DNA of 8,621 nucleotides from Oscillospiraceae bacterium UBA3851 (GCA_002392625.1 DGHJ01000049.1:1044-9664); one strand, 5' to 3'. Shown: positions 1-6,142, numbered from the stretch's first letter. Notes: generated by a model not told the origin, from the sequence alone. Program-made: numbers and translations.

Positions 1-1794
1 CAGACCTGCATGCGCTACGGCATGGACATGGTGGTGCCCGTGGACGATCGCGGCCGCCACACCGACTATGCCGGCAAGTACGCCGGTCTCTCCACGGAGG
101 CGTCCAACCCGGTGATCCTGGCGGATATGAAGGCCGCCGGCTCCCTGTTCGCCAGTGAGGACATCATCCACAGCTACCCCCACTGCTGGCGCTGCAAGCA
201 TCCCATCATCTTCCGCGCCACGCCCCAGTGGTTCTGCTCCGTGGAGGCCTTCAAGGACGCTGCCACCGCCGCCTGCGAGGACGTGCGCTGGCTGCCCGCC
301 TGGGGCGAGGACCGCATCAAGGCCATGATCGCCGAGCGCAACGACTGGTGCATCAGCCGTCAGCGCCGCTGGGGCCTGCCCATCCCCGTGTTCTACTGCC
401 GTGACTGCGGCAAGCCCGTCTGCACCGACGAGACCATCGAGTCCGTGTCCGCCATCTTTGAGGAGAAGGGCTCCAACGCCTGGTTCGACATGACCGCCGA
501 GGAGCTGCTGCCCCAGGGCTTCACCTGCCCCCACTGCGGCAAATCGGTTGGCTTCGAGAAGGAGACCGACACCCTGGACGGCTGGTTCGACTCCGGCTCC
601 ACCCACTACTGCGCCATGGAGCGGGATCAGGGCTTCTGGCCCGCCACCATGTATATCGAGGGCGCCGACCAGTATCGCGGCTGGTTCCAGTCCTCCCTGC
701 TGGTGGCCGTGGGCGCCCTGGGCCGCACCGCTCCCTTCAAGGAGTGCCTGACCCACGGCTGGACCGTGGACGGCGAGGGCAAGGCCATGCACAAGTCTCT
801 GGGCAACGGCGTGGATCCCAACGAGGTCATCAAAAAGTACGGCGCGGACCTGCTGCGCCTGTGGGCCGGCAGCGCCGACTACCGGGTGGACGTCCGCTGC
901 AGCGACGACATCTTCAAGCAGCTGAGCCAGAACTATCTGAAGTTCCGCAACACCTGCAAGTTCTGCCTTGACAATCTGGCGGACTTTGATCCCAACAATC
1001 TCGTCGCTCCCGGCGAGATGCTGGAGCTGGACCGCTGGGCTGTCACCCGGCTCAACAGCCTGATCCGGAAGGTCTTCGCCGCCTACGACGACTATGAGTT
1101 CCACACCATCACCCACGCCGTCAACGACTTCTGCGTCACCGATCTCAGCGCCTTCTACTTCGACATCATCAAGGACCGCCTGTACTGCGACGACCGGGAC
1201 GGCCTCAGCCGCCGCAGCGCCCAGACCGCCATCTTCCTGATCCTGGACGCCATGACCCGGTTCTTCGCTCCCATCCTGTCCTTCACCTGCGACGAGATCT
1301 GGCAGGTCATGCCCCACCGCACCGGGGACGACGGCCGCAACGTACTGCTCAACCAGATGGTGCAGCCCTACGCCGACTACGCGCTGGATGAGGAGGCCAT
1401 GGGCCGCTGGAGCGCGCTGGCCCAGCTGCGCAGCGGCGTCAACGCCGCCCTGGAGCAGGCTCGCGCCGACAAGCGCATCGGCAAGGCCCTGGAGGCCCAC
1501 GTGACGCTGGTCACCCAGGGTGACGGCCTGGAGGAGCTGCGCAGTCGCTTCGAGAGCCAGTGGGCGGATCTGTTCATCGTGTCCGACGTGGAGGTCAGCG
1601 CCGATCCCGCCCTGTACGCCCAGGCTGCCGAGACGGCCATTTCCGGCGTCCGCGTCCTGGTCAGCGAGGCCAAGGGTGCCAAGTGCGGCCGCTGCTGGAA
1701 GCACCACCCGCTGGTGGGCGCCAACGAGCAGTACCCCGACCTGTGCCCCCGCTGCGCCGCCGTGGTGGCAAAAATCCCGCAGATCGCAGAGTAA
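1..1794 (+). CDS. ileS: Isoleucyl-tRNA synthetase, 3' part (5' end outside window)
   Basis: Class I aminoacyl-tRNA synthetase that charges tRNA-Ile with isoleucine in the cytoplasm and edits mischarged valine. The frame is open from base 1, so the ATG at 10 is internal; the N-terminus with the HIGH motif and most of the CP1 editing domain is missing. Visible in order (numbered from the window edge): the end of CP1 (YPHCWRCKHPIIFRATPQWF), the catalytic-core stretch WCISRQRRWGLPIP near residue 115, a Cys-pair insertion (YCRDCG and TCPHCG), the KMSKS loop as MHKSLGN at residue 263, the helical anticodon-binding domain, and a C-terminal zinc ribbon with cysteines 562, 565, 582 and 585. The MHKS form of KMSKS is, to my knowledge, common in Firmicutes. 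597 residues are present; full bacterial enzymes are about 900-1,050. No obvious terminator follows. The 3' end is partly duplicated downstream (1887-1991). Confidence 0.97.
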   Translation, partial: QTCMRYGMDMVVPVDDRGRHTDYAGKYAGLSTEASNPVILADMKAAGSLFASEDIIHSYPHCWRCKHPIIFRATPQWFCSVEAFKDAATAACEDVRWLPAWGEDRIKAMIAERNDWCISRQRRWGLPIPVFYCRDCGKPVCTDETIESVSAIFEEKGSNAWFDMTAEELLPQGFTCPHCGKSVGFEKETDTLDGWFDSGSTHYCAMERDQGFWPATMYIEGADQYRGWFQSSLLVAVGALGRTAPFKECLTHGWTVDGEGKAMHKSLGNGVDPNEVIKKYGADLLRLWAGSADYRVDVRCSDDIFKQLSQNYLKFRNTCKFCLDNLADFDPNNLVAPGEMLELDRWAVTRLNSLIRKVFAAYDDYEFHTITHAVNDFCVTDLSAFYFDIIKDRLYCDDRDGLSRRSAQTAIFLILDAMTRFFAPILSFTCDEIWQVMPHRTGDDGRNVLLNQMVQPYADYALDEEAMGRWSALAQLRSGVNAALEQARADKRIGKALEAHVTLVTQGDGLEELRSRFESQWADLFIVSDVEVSADPALYAQAAETAISGVRVLVSEAKGAKCGRCWKHHPLVGANEQYPDLCPRCAAVVAKIPQIAE

Positions 1795-1973
1795 TTCTTT
1801 CGGTGCAGCCCGCCTGAGCCGCTTTATCCGGCGCGCGGTGGCCCGCGTTGCGGCATTCCGGCTCTCACTCCCGTAGGTCGTGACAGCCGGGCCGCTGCCT
1901 TGCGGGTGACACGCTTCATCCGCCACCGGCGGCGCTGTGTCCCCCGCCCCGCTGCGCCGCCGTGGTGGCAAAA
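1747..1973. repeat. 27-bp direct repeat pair, 200 bp apart (1747-1773 and 1947-1973)
   Basis: Positions 1747-1773, inside the last codons of ileS, are identical to 1947-1973 in the intergenic region. The offset is exactly 200 bp, so the second copy sits in a different frame relative to ileS. The match covers the codons for PRCAAVVAK. It ends where the two tails diverge: IPQIAE-stop in the gene and LPVIE-stop in the copy. Confidence 0.95.
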
Positions 1974-1991
1974 TTGCCCGTCATCGAATAA
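1887..1991 (+). pseudogene. Decayed second copy of the ileS 3' end (zinc-ribbon tail)
   Basis: Read in the frame of the second repeat, this stretch gives PGRCLAGDTLH, then ALCP, a two-codon insertion, RCAAVVAKLPVIE and a TAA at 1989-1991. The intact gene reads CGRCW, 14 residues, LCPRCAAVVAKIPQIAE and stop. The order GRC - spacer - LCP - RCAAVVAK - I/L-P - stop is therefore kept, although the spacer has lost three codons, the first cysteine is gone and a TGA lies at 1881. The surviving tail is IleRS-like but not identical to the resident one. I infer a relic of a tandem duplication or of recombination with a diverged ileS. Only about 100 bp are recognisable, so chance contributes to the weaker upstream part. 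Confidence 0.5.
1908..1941. repeat. GC-rich hairpin within the ileS-tata intergenic region
   Basis: An interrupted inverted repeat: 1908-1912 pairs with 1937-1941, and 1920-1924 (CCGCC) pairs with 1928-1932 (GGCGG). No T tract follows, so it is not a canonical terminator. Its core (1912-1936) matches, inverted and with one mismatch in 25, positions 6239-6263 inside the structured RNA downstream. It overlaps the ileS remnant. The rest of 1795-1886 is GC-rich and shows nothing I can name. Confidence 0.4.
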
Positions 1992-1996
1992 AAGGC

Positions 1997-2024
1997 TTGC
2001 ATTTTTCACAGAAACAGGTATAAT
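1997..2024 (+). promoter_or_regulatory. Sigma-A promoter for the tRNA-Ala gene
   Basis: TTGCAT at 1997-2002 and TATAAT at 2019-2024 with a 16-bp spacer. Transcription would start near 2031, about 28 nt before the mature tRNA. It shows that the tRNA does not depend on read-through from ileS. Confidence 0.75.
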
Positions 2025-2057
2025 ATATGAGCGGCTCAGAAATGGGCCGCTCATATA
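2024..2057 (+). promoter_or_regulatory. 12-bp perfect inverted repeat between the -10 box and the tRNA
   Basis: Arms 2024-2035 and 2046-2057 are perfectly complementary around a 10-nt loop. The left arm begins on the last base of the -10 box and the right arm stops one base before the mature tRNA 5' end. In RNA only the inner part (from about 2030) would be transcribed, giving a GC-rich leader hairpin next to the RNase P site. In DNA it could be an operator covering the start site. The choice between these is open. Confidence 0.6.
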
Positions 2058-2058
2058 G

Positions 2059-2134
2059 GGGCTTGTAGCTCAGCTGGGAGAGCGTTCGGTTCGCATCCGA
2101 GAGGTCGAGGGTTCGAATCCCTTCAGGTCCACCA
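2059..2134 (+). tRNA. tRNA-Ala (anticodon CGC)
   Basis: A full cloverleaf of 76 nt with encoded CCA. The acceptor GGGCTTG (2059-2065) pairs with CAGGTCC (2124-2130) over all seven positions, including G3-U70, the alanine identity pair. The D arm is GCTC/GAGC. The anticodon stem TTCGG/CCGAG encloses the loop TTCGCAT, giving anticodon CGC, which reads GCG. The T arm is GAGGG-TTCGAAT-CCCTT with a terminal G-U pair. The discriminator is A2131 and CCA is 2132-2134. It is the only tRNA seen in the window. Confidence 0.96.
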
Positions 2135-2175
2135 AAGCGAAAATCCTGCCACTTTCGTGACAGGATTTTCGCTTT
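2134..2175 (+). terminator. Hairpin terminator after tRNA-Ala
   Basis: The 15-nt arm 2134-2148 (its first base is the last A of the CCA) is perfectly complementary to 2161-2175. A further short pairing (2150-2152 with 2157-2159) lies in the loop. The downstream side is T-rich but lacks a continuous T tract (GCTTTGTATTATTC). This is most likely the intrinsic terminator of the tRNA unit, with somewhat atypical sequence. Confidence 0.7.
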
Positions 2176-2202
2176 GTATTATTCATTTTTAAGTTTTAAG
2201 CC

Positions 2203-2263
2203 TTCATTTTTCAGTTTCACCCGACAGGATTTTCTAAATGAATACTGAAAACTGAAAAATGAA
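2203..2263. repeat. 15-bp inverted repeat with a copied 12-bp word
   Basis: 2203-2217 and 2249-2263 are perfect inverted copies, AT-rich, separated by 31 bp. Inside the spacer, 2223-2234 (GACAGGATTTTC) repeats 2159-2170 from the tRNA terminator exactly. No gene lies between the tRNA terminator and the next promoter. This could be a trace of slippage, a miniature element or a junction scar; I cannot tell which. Confidence 0.6.
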
Positions 2264-2317
2264 AATGGGCATGAAAGAAGCTCTTGTTGTCTACCAAGAC
2301 AAAAGCGATTTTTATTG

Positions 2318-2346
2318 TTGAGAAGATGTCCTTTTTCTGTTATAAT
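2318..2346 (+). promoter_or_regulatory. Sigma-A promoter with extended -10 for the 2382 gene
   Basis: TTGAGA at 2318-2323, a 17-bp spacer, then TATAAT at 2341-2346 preceded by TGT, giving an extended -10. The predicted start near 2353 leaves room for a Shine-Dalgarno only before the TTG at 2382, which affects the start choice for that gene. Confidence 0.75.
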
Positions 2347-2381
2347 AGTGATAATGGATCATGAATGGAGATGAGATACAC

Positions 2382-2732
2382 TTGCGTGAAAAACGAGAGT
2401 TCGACGAGTTGACGTTCTTTGCTGATGTGAAGAAAAGTCCCGCCATTTATTTTGGCTCACCGTCCCTGCTCTCCTTACGAGATCAGCTTTTGGGTATGGA
2501 GTATGCCTTTTCGTTTTGCAAGGATGAAACGCCGTTGCGATACTTCCGGGCTTTTATAAGCTGGTATCATTCCGAACTCCTTGACGATCAAAACGGCTAT
2601 GCCTGCTGGTGGAATCATCTACTGTATACTTGCGGCAATGATGATCGCTATGCGTTCGAGTGGTTCTTTGTCCTTTTCGAGCGTTATTTACATGACGTGC
2701 ATCAAATAAACCTGCCCACCGTTGAAGCATAG
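2382..2732 (+). CDS. Hypothetical protein, ~116 aa, in AT-rich island
   Basis: I do not recognise the family. I chose the TTG at 2382 because GGAG at 2367-2370 lies 11 nt before it and the promoter leaves a leader of about 29 nt. The in-frame ATG at 2361 would add seven residues but would sit only about 8 nt from the predicted transcript start without a Shine-Dalgarno; it remains possible. The product is soluble, acidic and rich in aromatic residues (YFRAFISWYH, ACWWNHLLYT, YAFEWFFVLFERYLHDVH), with no signal peptide or membrane helix. It looks helical. Small aromatic-rich cytosolic proteins of this kind often turn out to be orphan immunity or DUF proteins, but nothing here proves that. Base composition is clearly more AT-rich than in ileS or the MATE gene, suggesting transfer. 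The gene has its own promoter and terminator, so it is monocistronic. Confidence 0.75.
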   Translation: MREKREFDELTFFADVKKSPAIYFGSPSLLSLRDQLLGMEYAFSFCKDETPLRYFRAFISWYHSELLDDQNGYACWWNHLLYTCGNDDRYAFEWFFVLFERYLHDVHQINLPTVEA

Positions 2733-2779
2733 GATTTCTTCCCCTCTTTCGTGTACCCTTTGGGTGTTCTTCCACTATG

Positions 2780-2816
2780 AAAGCACGGTAATTTTGATAG
2801 AATTGCCGTGCTTTTT
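2780..2816 (+). terminator. Intrinsic terminator of the 2382 gene
   Basis: A 14-bp stem, 2780-2793 with 2801-2814, containing one G-U pair and a 7-nt loop, runs into five Ts (2812-2816). It lies 47 bp after the stop codon. Confidence 0.88.
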
Positions 2817-2817
2817 C

Positions 2818-2847
2818 TTGCACCTATCGTTCTTACCGTGTTATGAT
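2818..2847 (+). promoter_or_regulatory. Probable promoter of the 2871 gene
   Basis: TTGCAC at 2818-2823 and TATGAT at 2842-2847 with an 18-bp spacer, immediately after the upstream terminator. The start would fall near 2854, leaving a very short leader that contains the purine-rich AAAGAG at 2855-2860. Confidence 0.5.
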
Positions 2848-2870
2848 AATAAAGAAAGAGTTGATGACGC

Positions 2871-3431
2871 ATGAGCATGGATTATTATGTATATATAAAA
2901 GATCCCGACGCTTTTTCAAACCCTGCGTTTGAAAAGTATTGCACGTCTCTTGGGCTCAGTGTAAAGATTCATCCCGATTTGAACTTGCTTTCGGACGAAG
3001 GTTTTGCCCCTGTGTGTCTGACGGACGACCGATTTGCTCAGAATGGCAGCAACCAGTTTATGTCCGGTTTCGAATCATATCCTTCGCCTTATCAGCCAGT
3101 TGCGCGGAATACACCAAAGGCCCATGGCCTTTTTGGCTTGTTTAACAAGAAGCCAAAAGAGGAAACGCCCTTGGAAAAGAAGGTTAAGGATTCTTCTTTT
3201 GTTTTTGCTTTGAGTTGCAGCGGCATGGATTCCTTCGAGCCAGTCATTGCACACCTGCTTGGCGCGTTTTGCATAAGAAATTGCGGCGGGGTTTTTGACG
3301 ATCCGCAATTCGGAAGATATTACGATGATGCCGAGGAACTTGAGCAAGAAATTGCGTTTGCTGTGGACGAACTGTTAGCAGAGGCTGAAAAGGGGAACCT
3401 GCGTATCCATCCATTTGAAGGATGGCTCTAA
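2871..3431 (+). CDS. Hypothetical protein, 186 aa, in AT-rich island
   Basis: Family not recognised. The start ATG at 2871 has a weak purine-rich site (AAAGAG, 2855-2860, 10 nt away); a second ATG at 2877 is an alternative that would drop two residues. The protein opens with MDYYVYIKDPDAF, a beta-strand-like start. A basic, probably flexible linker at about residues 85-105 (LFNKKPKEETPLEKKVK) splits it into two halves. It ends in an acidic amphipathic helix (DDAEELEQEIAFAVDELLAE). Cysteines are scattered without a CxxC pair, and there is no signal peptide or membrane segment. It is AT-richer than the flanking chromosomal genes, like its upstream neighbour, but the terminator between them suggests separate expression. 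An orphan immunity or cytosolic accessory role is only a guess. Confidence 0.75.
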   Translation: MSMDYYVYIKDPDAFSNPAFEKYCTSLGLSVKIHPDLNLLSDEGFAPVCLTDDRFAQNGSNQFMSGFESYPSPYQPVARNTPKAHGLFGLFNKKPKEETPLEKKVKDSSFVFALSCSGMDSFEPVIAHLLGAFCIRNCGGVFDDPQFGRYYDDAEELEQEIAFAVDELLAEAEKGNLRIHPFEGWL

Positions 3432-3488
3432 CGAATCGTTCACTTTGAACCCCCTTTTGGCAAGTGAATCCCCCGAATGGTGTTTGCC

Positions 3489-3530
3489 CCGCCCGTGCCG
3501 TTTGACCAAGAAAACCGGCTGGCCGGGCGG
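3489..3530 (+). other. GC-rich inverted repeat, possible weak terminator
   Basis: 3489-3495 (CCGCCCG) pairs with 3524-3530 (CGGGCGG), and inside it 3497-3500 pairs with 3516-3519. Only a short ATTTGT follows, so termination of the 2871 transcript here is uncertain. It marks the return from AT-rich to GC-rich sequence. Nothing else is visible between 3432 and 3552. Confidence 0.35.
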
Positions 3531-3552
3531 CGGGATTTGTGGAAAACATCCT

Positions 3553-3581
3553 TTGCAAAAGCGAAAAAAATCCGGTAATAT
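3553..3581 (+). promoter_or_regulatory. Sigma-A promoter of the MATE transporter gene
   Basis: TTGCAA at 3553-3558, a 17-bp spacer and TAATAT at 3576-3581. The predicted start is about 3587-3589, almost exactly where the leader stem 3589-3596 begins. Confidence 0.65.
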
Positions 3582-3586
3582 CTACT

Positions 3587-3684
3587 GTGCGCGCAGCGTG
3601 TGCGTGCAGTCAACTGAATCGTGCATTGAGAGCGTGTAGCCTACGGCGTAATTCCAGCGACGTGTGGCTGCGCGCTGTTTTTTT
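3587..3684 (+). promoter_or_regulatory. Candidate transcription-attenuation leader (riboswitch-like) of the MATE gene
   Basis: Two mutually exclusive pairings can be seen. The first eight or so transcribed bases, 3589-3596 (GCGCGCAG), are perfectly complementary to 3668-3675 (CTGCGCGC). That target overlaps the right arm of an intrinsic terminator hairpin (3655-3677) that runs into seven Ts. Formation of the long-range stem would disable the terminator. The intervening 70 nt have only weak local pairings by eye (3607-3609 with 3614-3616; 3604-3608 with 3622-3626), so I cannot draw an aptamer. No T-box, c-di-GMP, guanidine or yybP-type consensus was recognised. A 13-codon GTG frame (3598-3639) lacks a ribosome binding site. 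Confidence 0.5.
3655..3684 (+). terminator. Leader terminator hairpin upstream of the MATE gene
   Basis: 3655-3659 pairs with 3673-3677, an A bulge at 3660 follows, and 3661-3663 pairs with 3670-3672 (closing U-G), with a 6-nt loop. The stem abuts T7 at 3678-3684. It lies 21 nt before the MATE start codon and downstream of its promoter, so it would act as an attenuator and not as the end of the preceding gene. Confidence 0.6.
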
Positions 3685-3704
3685 GCAAAGGAAAGGTGTG
3701 TATC

Positions 3705-5108
3705 ATGGAACAATCCAATCACGCTCTGGGAACGGAGCGCATCGGCAGGCTGATGGGCAAATACGCCATCCCCTGCATCATCTCCCTGCTGGTGGGCGCG
3801 CTGTACAACATCGTGGATCAGATCTTCATCGCCAACGCCAGCTACCTGGGTTCCTACGGCAACGCGGCCAACACGGTGGTGTTCCCGCTGACGGTGGTGG
3901 CGCTGTCCGTGGCCGTGATGGTGGGGGACGGCTGCTGTGCCTTTGTCAGCATCAGTCTGGGGCGAAACGAGCTTGACGCCGCCAGAAAAAGCGTGGGCAA
4001 CGCCGTGGTGATGACCGTGGCCGGCAGCCTGCTGCTGACGGCTGTGTACCTGCTGTTTTCCGACGGCATCATCGCCATGTTCGGCGGCACGGTCAACGCC
4101 GAAACCTTCCACCACGCCAGGGAGTATTTCTTCTACATCACCCTGGGCATCCCGTTCTATATGTTCGGGCAGGCCATGAACCCCATCATCCGCGCCGACG
4201 GGAGCCCCCGGTTCGCCATGGTGTCCACCCTGGCCGGGGCCGTGATCAACATGATTCTGGACCCCATCTTCATCTTTACCCTCCGCTGGGGCATGATGGG
4301 CGCCGCCGTGGCCACCGTCATTGGCCAGGTCGCCACCGCCGCGCTGGCCGTATGGTACCTGCTGCACATGCGCCTGGTCAAGCCGGCCGGGGCCGACTGG
4401 CGGCTCAGCCTCCCCGTGTGCCGCCGGACGCTGGCCCTGGGCGTCACCAGCTTCCTGTCCCAGATCAGCCTGGTGGCCGCCATGGCCGCCATCAATAACA
4501 TGCTGCGCAAGTACGGCGCCCTGGATCCCATTTTCGGACAGGAGCAGTACGCCCAGATCCCCATGGCGGTGGTGGGCATCGTGATGAAGTTCTTTCAGAT
4601 CGTCATTTCCATCGTGGTGGGCATGGCCGCCGGCTGCATCCCCGTGGTGGGCTTCAACATGGGCGCCGGGCGAAAGGACCGTGTCCGCGCGCTGTTCACC
4701 CGACTGCTGCTGGCGGAGGCCGCCGTGGGCGCTGTGGCCCTTGTGCTGGTGGAGTTCTTTCCCCGGCAGCTTATCGCCATCTTCGGCGCCGCCAACGAGA
4801 GCGGCTATTATACGTCCTTTGCCGTCAAGGCCTTTCGCACGTACCTTTGCATGATGGTTTTCGCCTGCGTCAACAAGGCCTGCTTCATCTTCCTGCAGGC
4901 CATGGGCCGCGCGGCGGCCTCCACCGCCCTGTCCATGATCCGCGAGGTGGTGTTCGGTGTGGGCTTTGCCCTGCTGCTGCCCCTGTTCTTCGGCCTGGAC
5001 GGCGTGCTGTACTCCATGCCCCTGTCCGACATCCTCACCTTTGCGGTGGCGGCCCTCCTGATCGGCGGGACCTACCGGCAGCTGGGCAGCGACCCGGCGG
5101 CGGGATAG
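3705..5108 (+). CDS. MATE family efflux transporter (MepA-like)
   Basis: Cation-coupled multidrug/toxin exporter of the inner membrane, 467 aa, the usual length for the family. The start ATG at 3705 is preceded by AAAGGAAAGG (3687-3696) with 8-nt spacing; the in-frame GTG at 3696 overlaps that site and is rejected. The N-terminus (LGTERIGRLMGKYAIPCIIS, then LLVGALYNIVDQIFI) is the signature of MepA-type MATE proteins. The two-fold architecture is visible: six hydrophobic segments up to about residue 220, then a second half opening LALGVTSFLSQISLV and containing GCIPVVGFNMGAGRKDRVR, equivalent to the conserved GxNxGAxR loop. Twelve membrane segments are expected. The substrate cannot be read from the sequence. 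It is transcribed alone from a promoter with a structured leader. The next gene has its own promoter and no clear terminator lies between them. Confidence 0.95.
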   Translation: MEQSNHALGTERIGRLMGKYAIPCIISLLVGALYNIVDQIFIANASYLGSYGNAANTVVFPLTVVALSVAVMVGDGCCAFVSISLGRNELDAARKSVGNAVVMTVAGSLLLTAVYLLFSDGIIAMFGGTVNAETFHHAREYFFYITLGIPFYMFGQAMNPIIRADGSPRFAMVSTLAGAVINMILDPIFIFTLRWGMMGAAVATVIGQVATAALAVWYLLHMRLVKPAGADWRLSLPVCRRTLALGVTSFLSQISLVAAMAAINNMLRKYGALDPIFGQEQYAQIPMAVVGIVMKFFQIVISIVVGMAAGCIPVVGFNMGAGRKDRVRALFTRLLLAEAAVGAVALVLVEFFPRQLIAIFGAANESGYYTSFAVKAFRTYLCMMVFACVNKACFIFLQAMGRAAASTALSMIREVVFGVGFALLLPLFFGLDGVLYSMPLSDILTFAVAALLIGGTYRQLGSDPAAG

Positions 5109-5149
5109 CTGTCTTTCCTGTATTTGGCTGAAAAAATCAGCGGAAAAAA

Positions 5150-5178
5150 TTGAAATGTGCGCAAAGCTGTGGTATTCT
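5150..5178 (+). promoter_or_regulatory. Sigma-A promoter (extended -10) of the E2/CAT-like gene
   Basis: TTGAAA at 5150-5155, a 17-bp spacer and TATTCT at 5173-5178 preceded by TGG (extended -10). The start near 5185 gives a leader of about 35 nt with a small hairpin (5191-5202) just before the Shine-Dalgarno. Confidence 0.65.
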
Positions 5179-5219
5179 GTTTGCAGGAAAGCCGCAAGCG
5201 GCAGAAAAGGGGAACGGCT

Positions 5220-6110
5220 ATGTTTGGAAGAAGACCGGACGGACGGCGGATCAAGGGGATCGACCCCATCGTGCAGATCACGCCCTACGTGATGCCCATG
5301 CGCTGCGACGCGCAGGTGTTCTTAAAGCACCGGGCGGACATCGAGGCCATGAATCGCTTCATCCGCCAGCAGAGGACGGAGAAGCAAGAGCGGCTGAGCC
5401 ATCTGGACATTATGATCGCCGCCTACGTCCGCGCCCTGGGCCAGAACCCGGAGGTCAACCGCTTCATTGTGAACAGGCAGTTCTTCTCCCGGAACAACTG
5501 CTCCGTGGCGCTGACCATGCTGAAGGACCCCGACAACATCGATCTGGGCGAGACGGTGATCAAGCCCCAGTTCGATCTCACCGACACCATCTACGACGTG
5601 CGGGACCGGATGGAAGCCCTGGTGGCCGCCAACCGGGGCGATCAGCCCAAGAACTTCCTGGACAGGCTGGCTGCCTTCGTATTCAAAGTGCCGGGGCTGC
5701 CCGCCGCCATCGTGGCGCTGGTGAAGCTGCTGGACCGCTACGGCATCTGTCCGCGGGCGCTGATCGACGAGCTTCCCTTCCACGCGGGCCTTTACATCAC
5801 CAACACCGCCTCCATCGGCCTTCACGACGTGAACCACCACATCTACAACTTCGGTAACGTGAGCATGTTTTTCAGTATTGGCATGACGGAGCGGGTGGCC
5901 GTGGTGGAAAAGGGCGAAGCGCGTATGCGGCGTTATATGCCCATCGGCATCGTGGTGGACGAGCGGGTCTGCTCCGGCGCCCACTATGCCCGGTTCTTCA
6001 ACGACATGCGGCGGTATCTGGACCACCCGGAGCTGCTGGTGGAGCCGCCCCAGAGCGTCCGGTTCGACCCTGGCTGCGAATACCACCAGCCTAAACCCAA
6101 CAAAGCGTGA
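5220..6110 (+). CDS. Stand-alone 2-oxoacid dehydrogenase E2/CAT-fold acyltransferase-like protein, catalytic motif degenerate
   Basis: 296 aa. The ATG at 5220 follows AAAAGGGGA (5204-5212); upstream in-frame starts overlap the promoter and are rejected. The fold assignment rests on an E2/chloramphenicol-acetyltransferase pattern: N-terminal PYVMPMRCDAQVFL, a helix with LSHLDIMIAAYVRAL (59-73), NRFIVNRQFFSRN (80-92), FDLTDTIYDVRDRM (118-131), and a C-terminal sheet with IYNFGNVSMFFSIG (208-221). The catalytic DHRxxDG motif of E2 proteins appears as D247-E-R-V-C-S-G253, so the general-base histidine is Glu and the transition-state Asp is Ser. There is no lipoyl or subunit-binding domain. It is therefore unlikely to be part of a normal 2-oxoacid dehydrogenase. 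It may be a non-canonical acyltransferase (H255 is nearby) or a structural or regulatory homologue. No E1 or E3 gene is near, but another member of the same fold superfamily lies at 6562. Confidence 0.85.
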   Translation: MFGRRPDGRRIKGIDPIVQITPYVMPMRCDAQVFLKHRADIEAMNRFIRQQRTEKQERLSHLDIMIAAYVRALGQNPEVNRFIVNRQFFSRNNCSVALTMLKDPDNIDLGETVIKPQFDLTDTIYDVRDRMEALVAANRGDQPKNFLDRLAAFVFKVPGLPAAIVALVKLLDRYGICPRALIDELPFHAGLYITNTASIGLHDVNHHIYNFGNVSMFFSIGMTERVAVVEKGEARMRRYMPIGIVVDERVCSGAHYARFFNDMRRYLDHPELLVEPPQSVRFDPGCEYHQPKPNKA

Positions 6111-6142
6111 CGGCGTCGGGTCGGCCACAATTGATCATCCAA

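Noticed and set aside
2059..3550. Integrative element inserted at the tRNA-Ala 3' end
   Set aside because: No integrase and no repeat of the tRNA 3' end downstream in the window, so a site-specific insertion cannot be supported.
3598..3639. 13-codon GTG-initiated leader peptide in the MATE leader
   Set aside because: No Shine-Dalgarno and only about 10 nt from the predicted transcript start; no run of regulatory codons.
3582..4367. 261-codon minus-strand open frame, His/Gly-rich, opposite the MATE gene
   Set aside because: Antisense shadow of a GC-rich transporter gene, low-complexity composition, no family resemblance.
5127..5141. Short stem (5 bp) after the MATE gene as terminator
   Set aside because: Weak stem with an A-rich flank and no T tract on the + strand.
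5322..6128. 268-codon minus-strand frame opposite the E2-like gene
   Set aside because: Val/His-rich shadow; the + strand product has recognisable fold motifs and a promoter.
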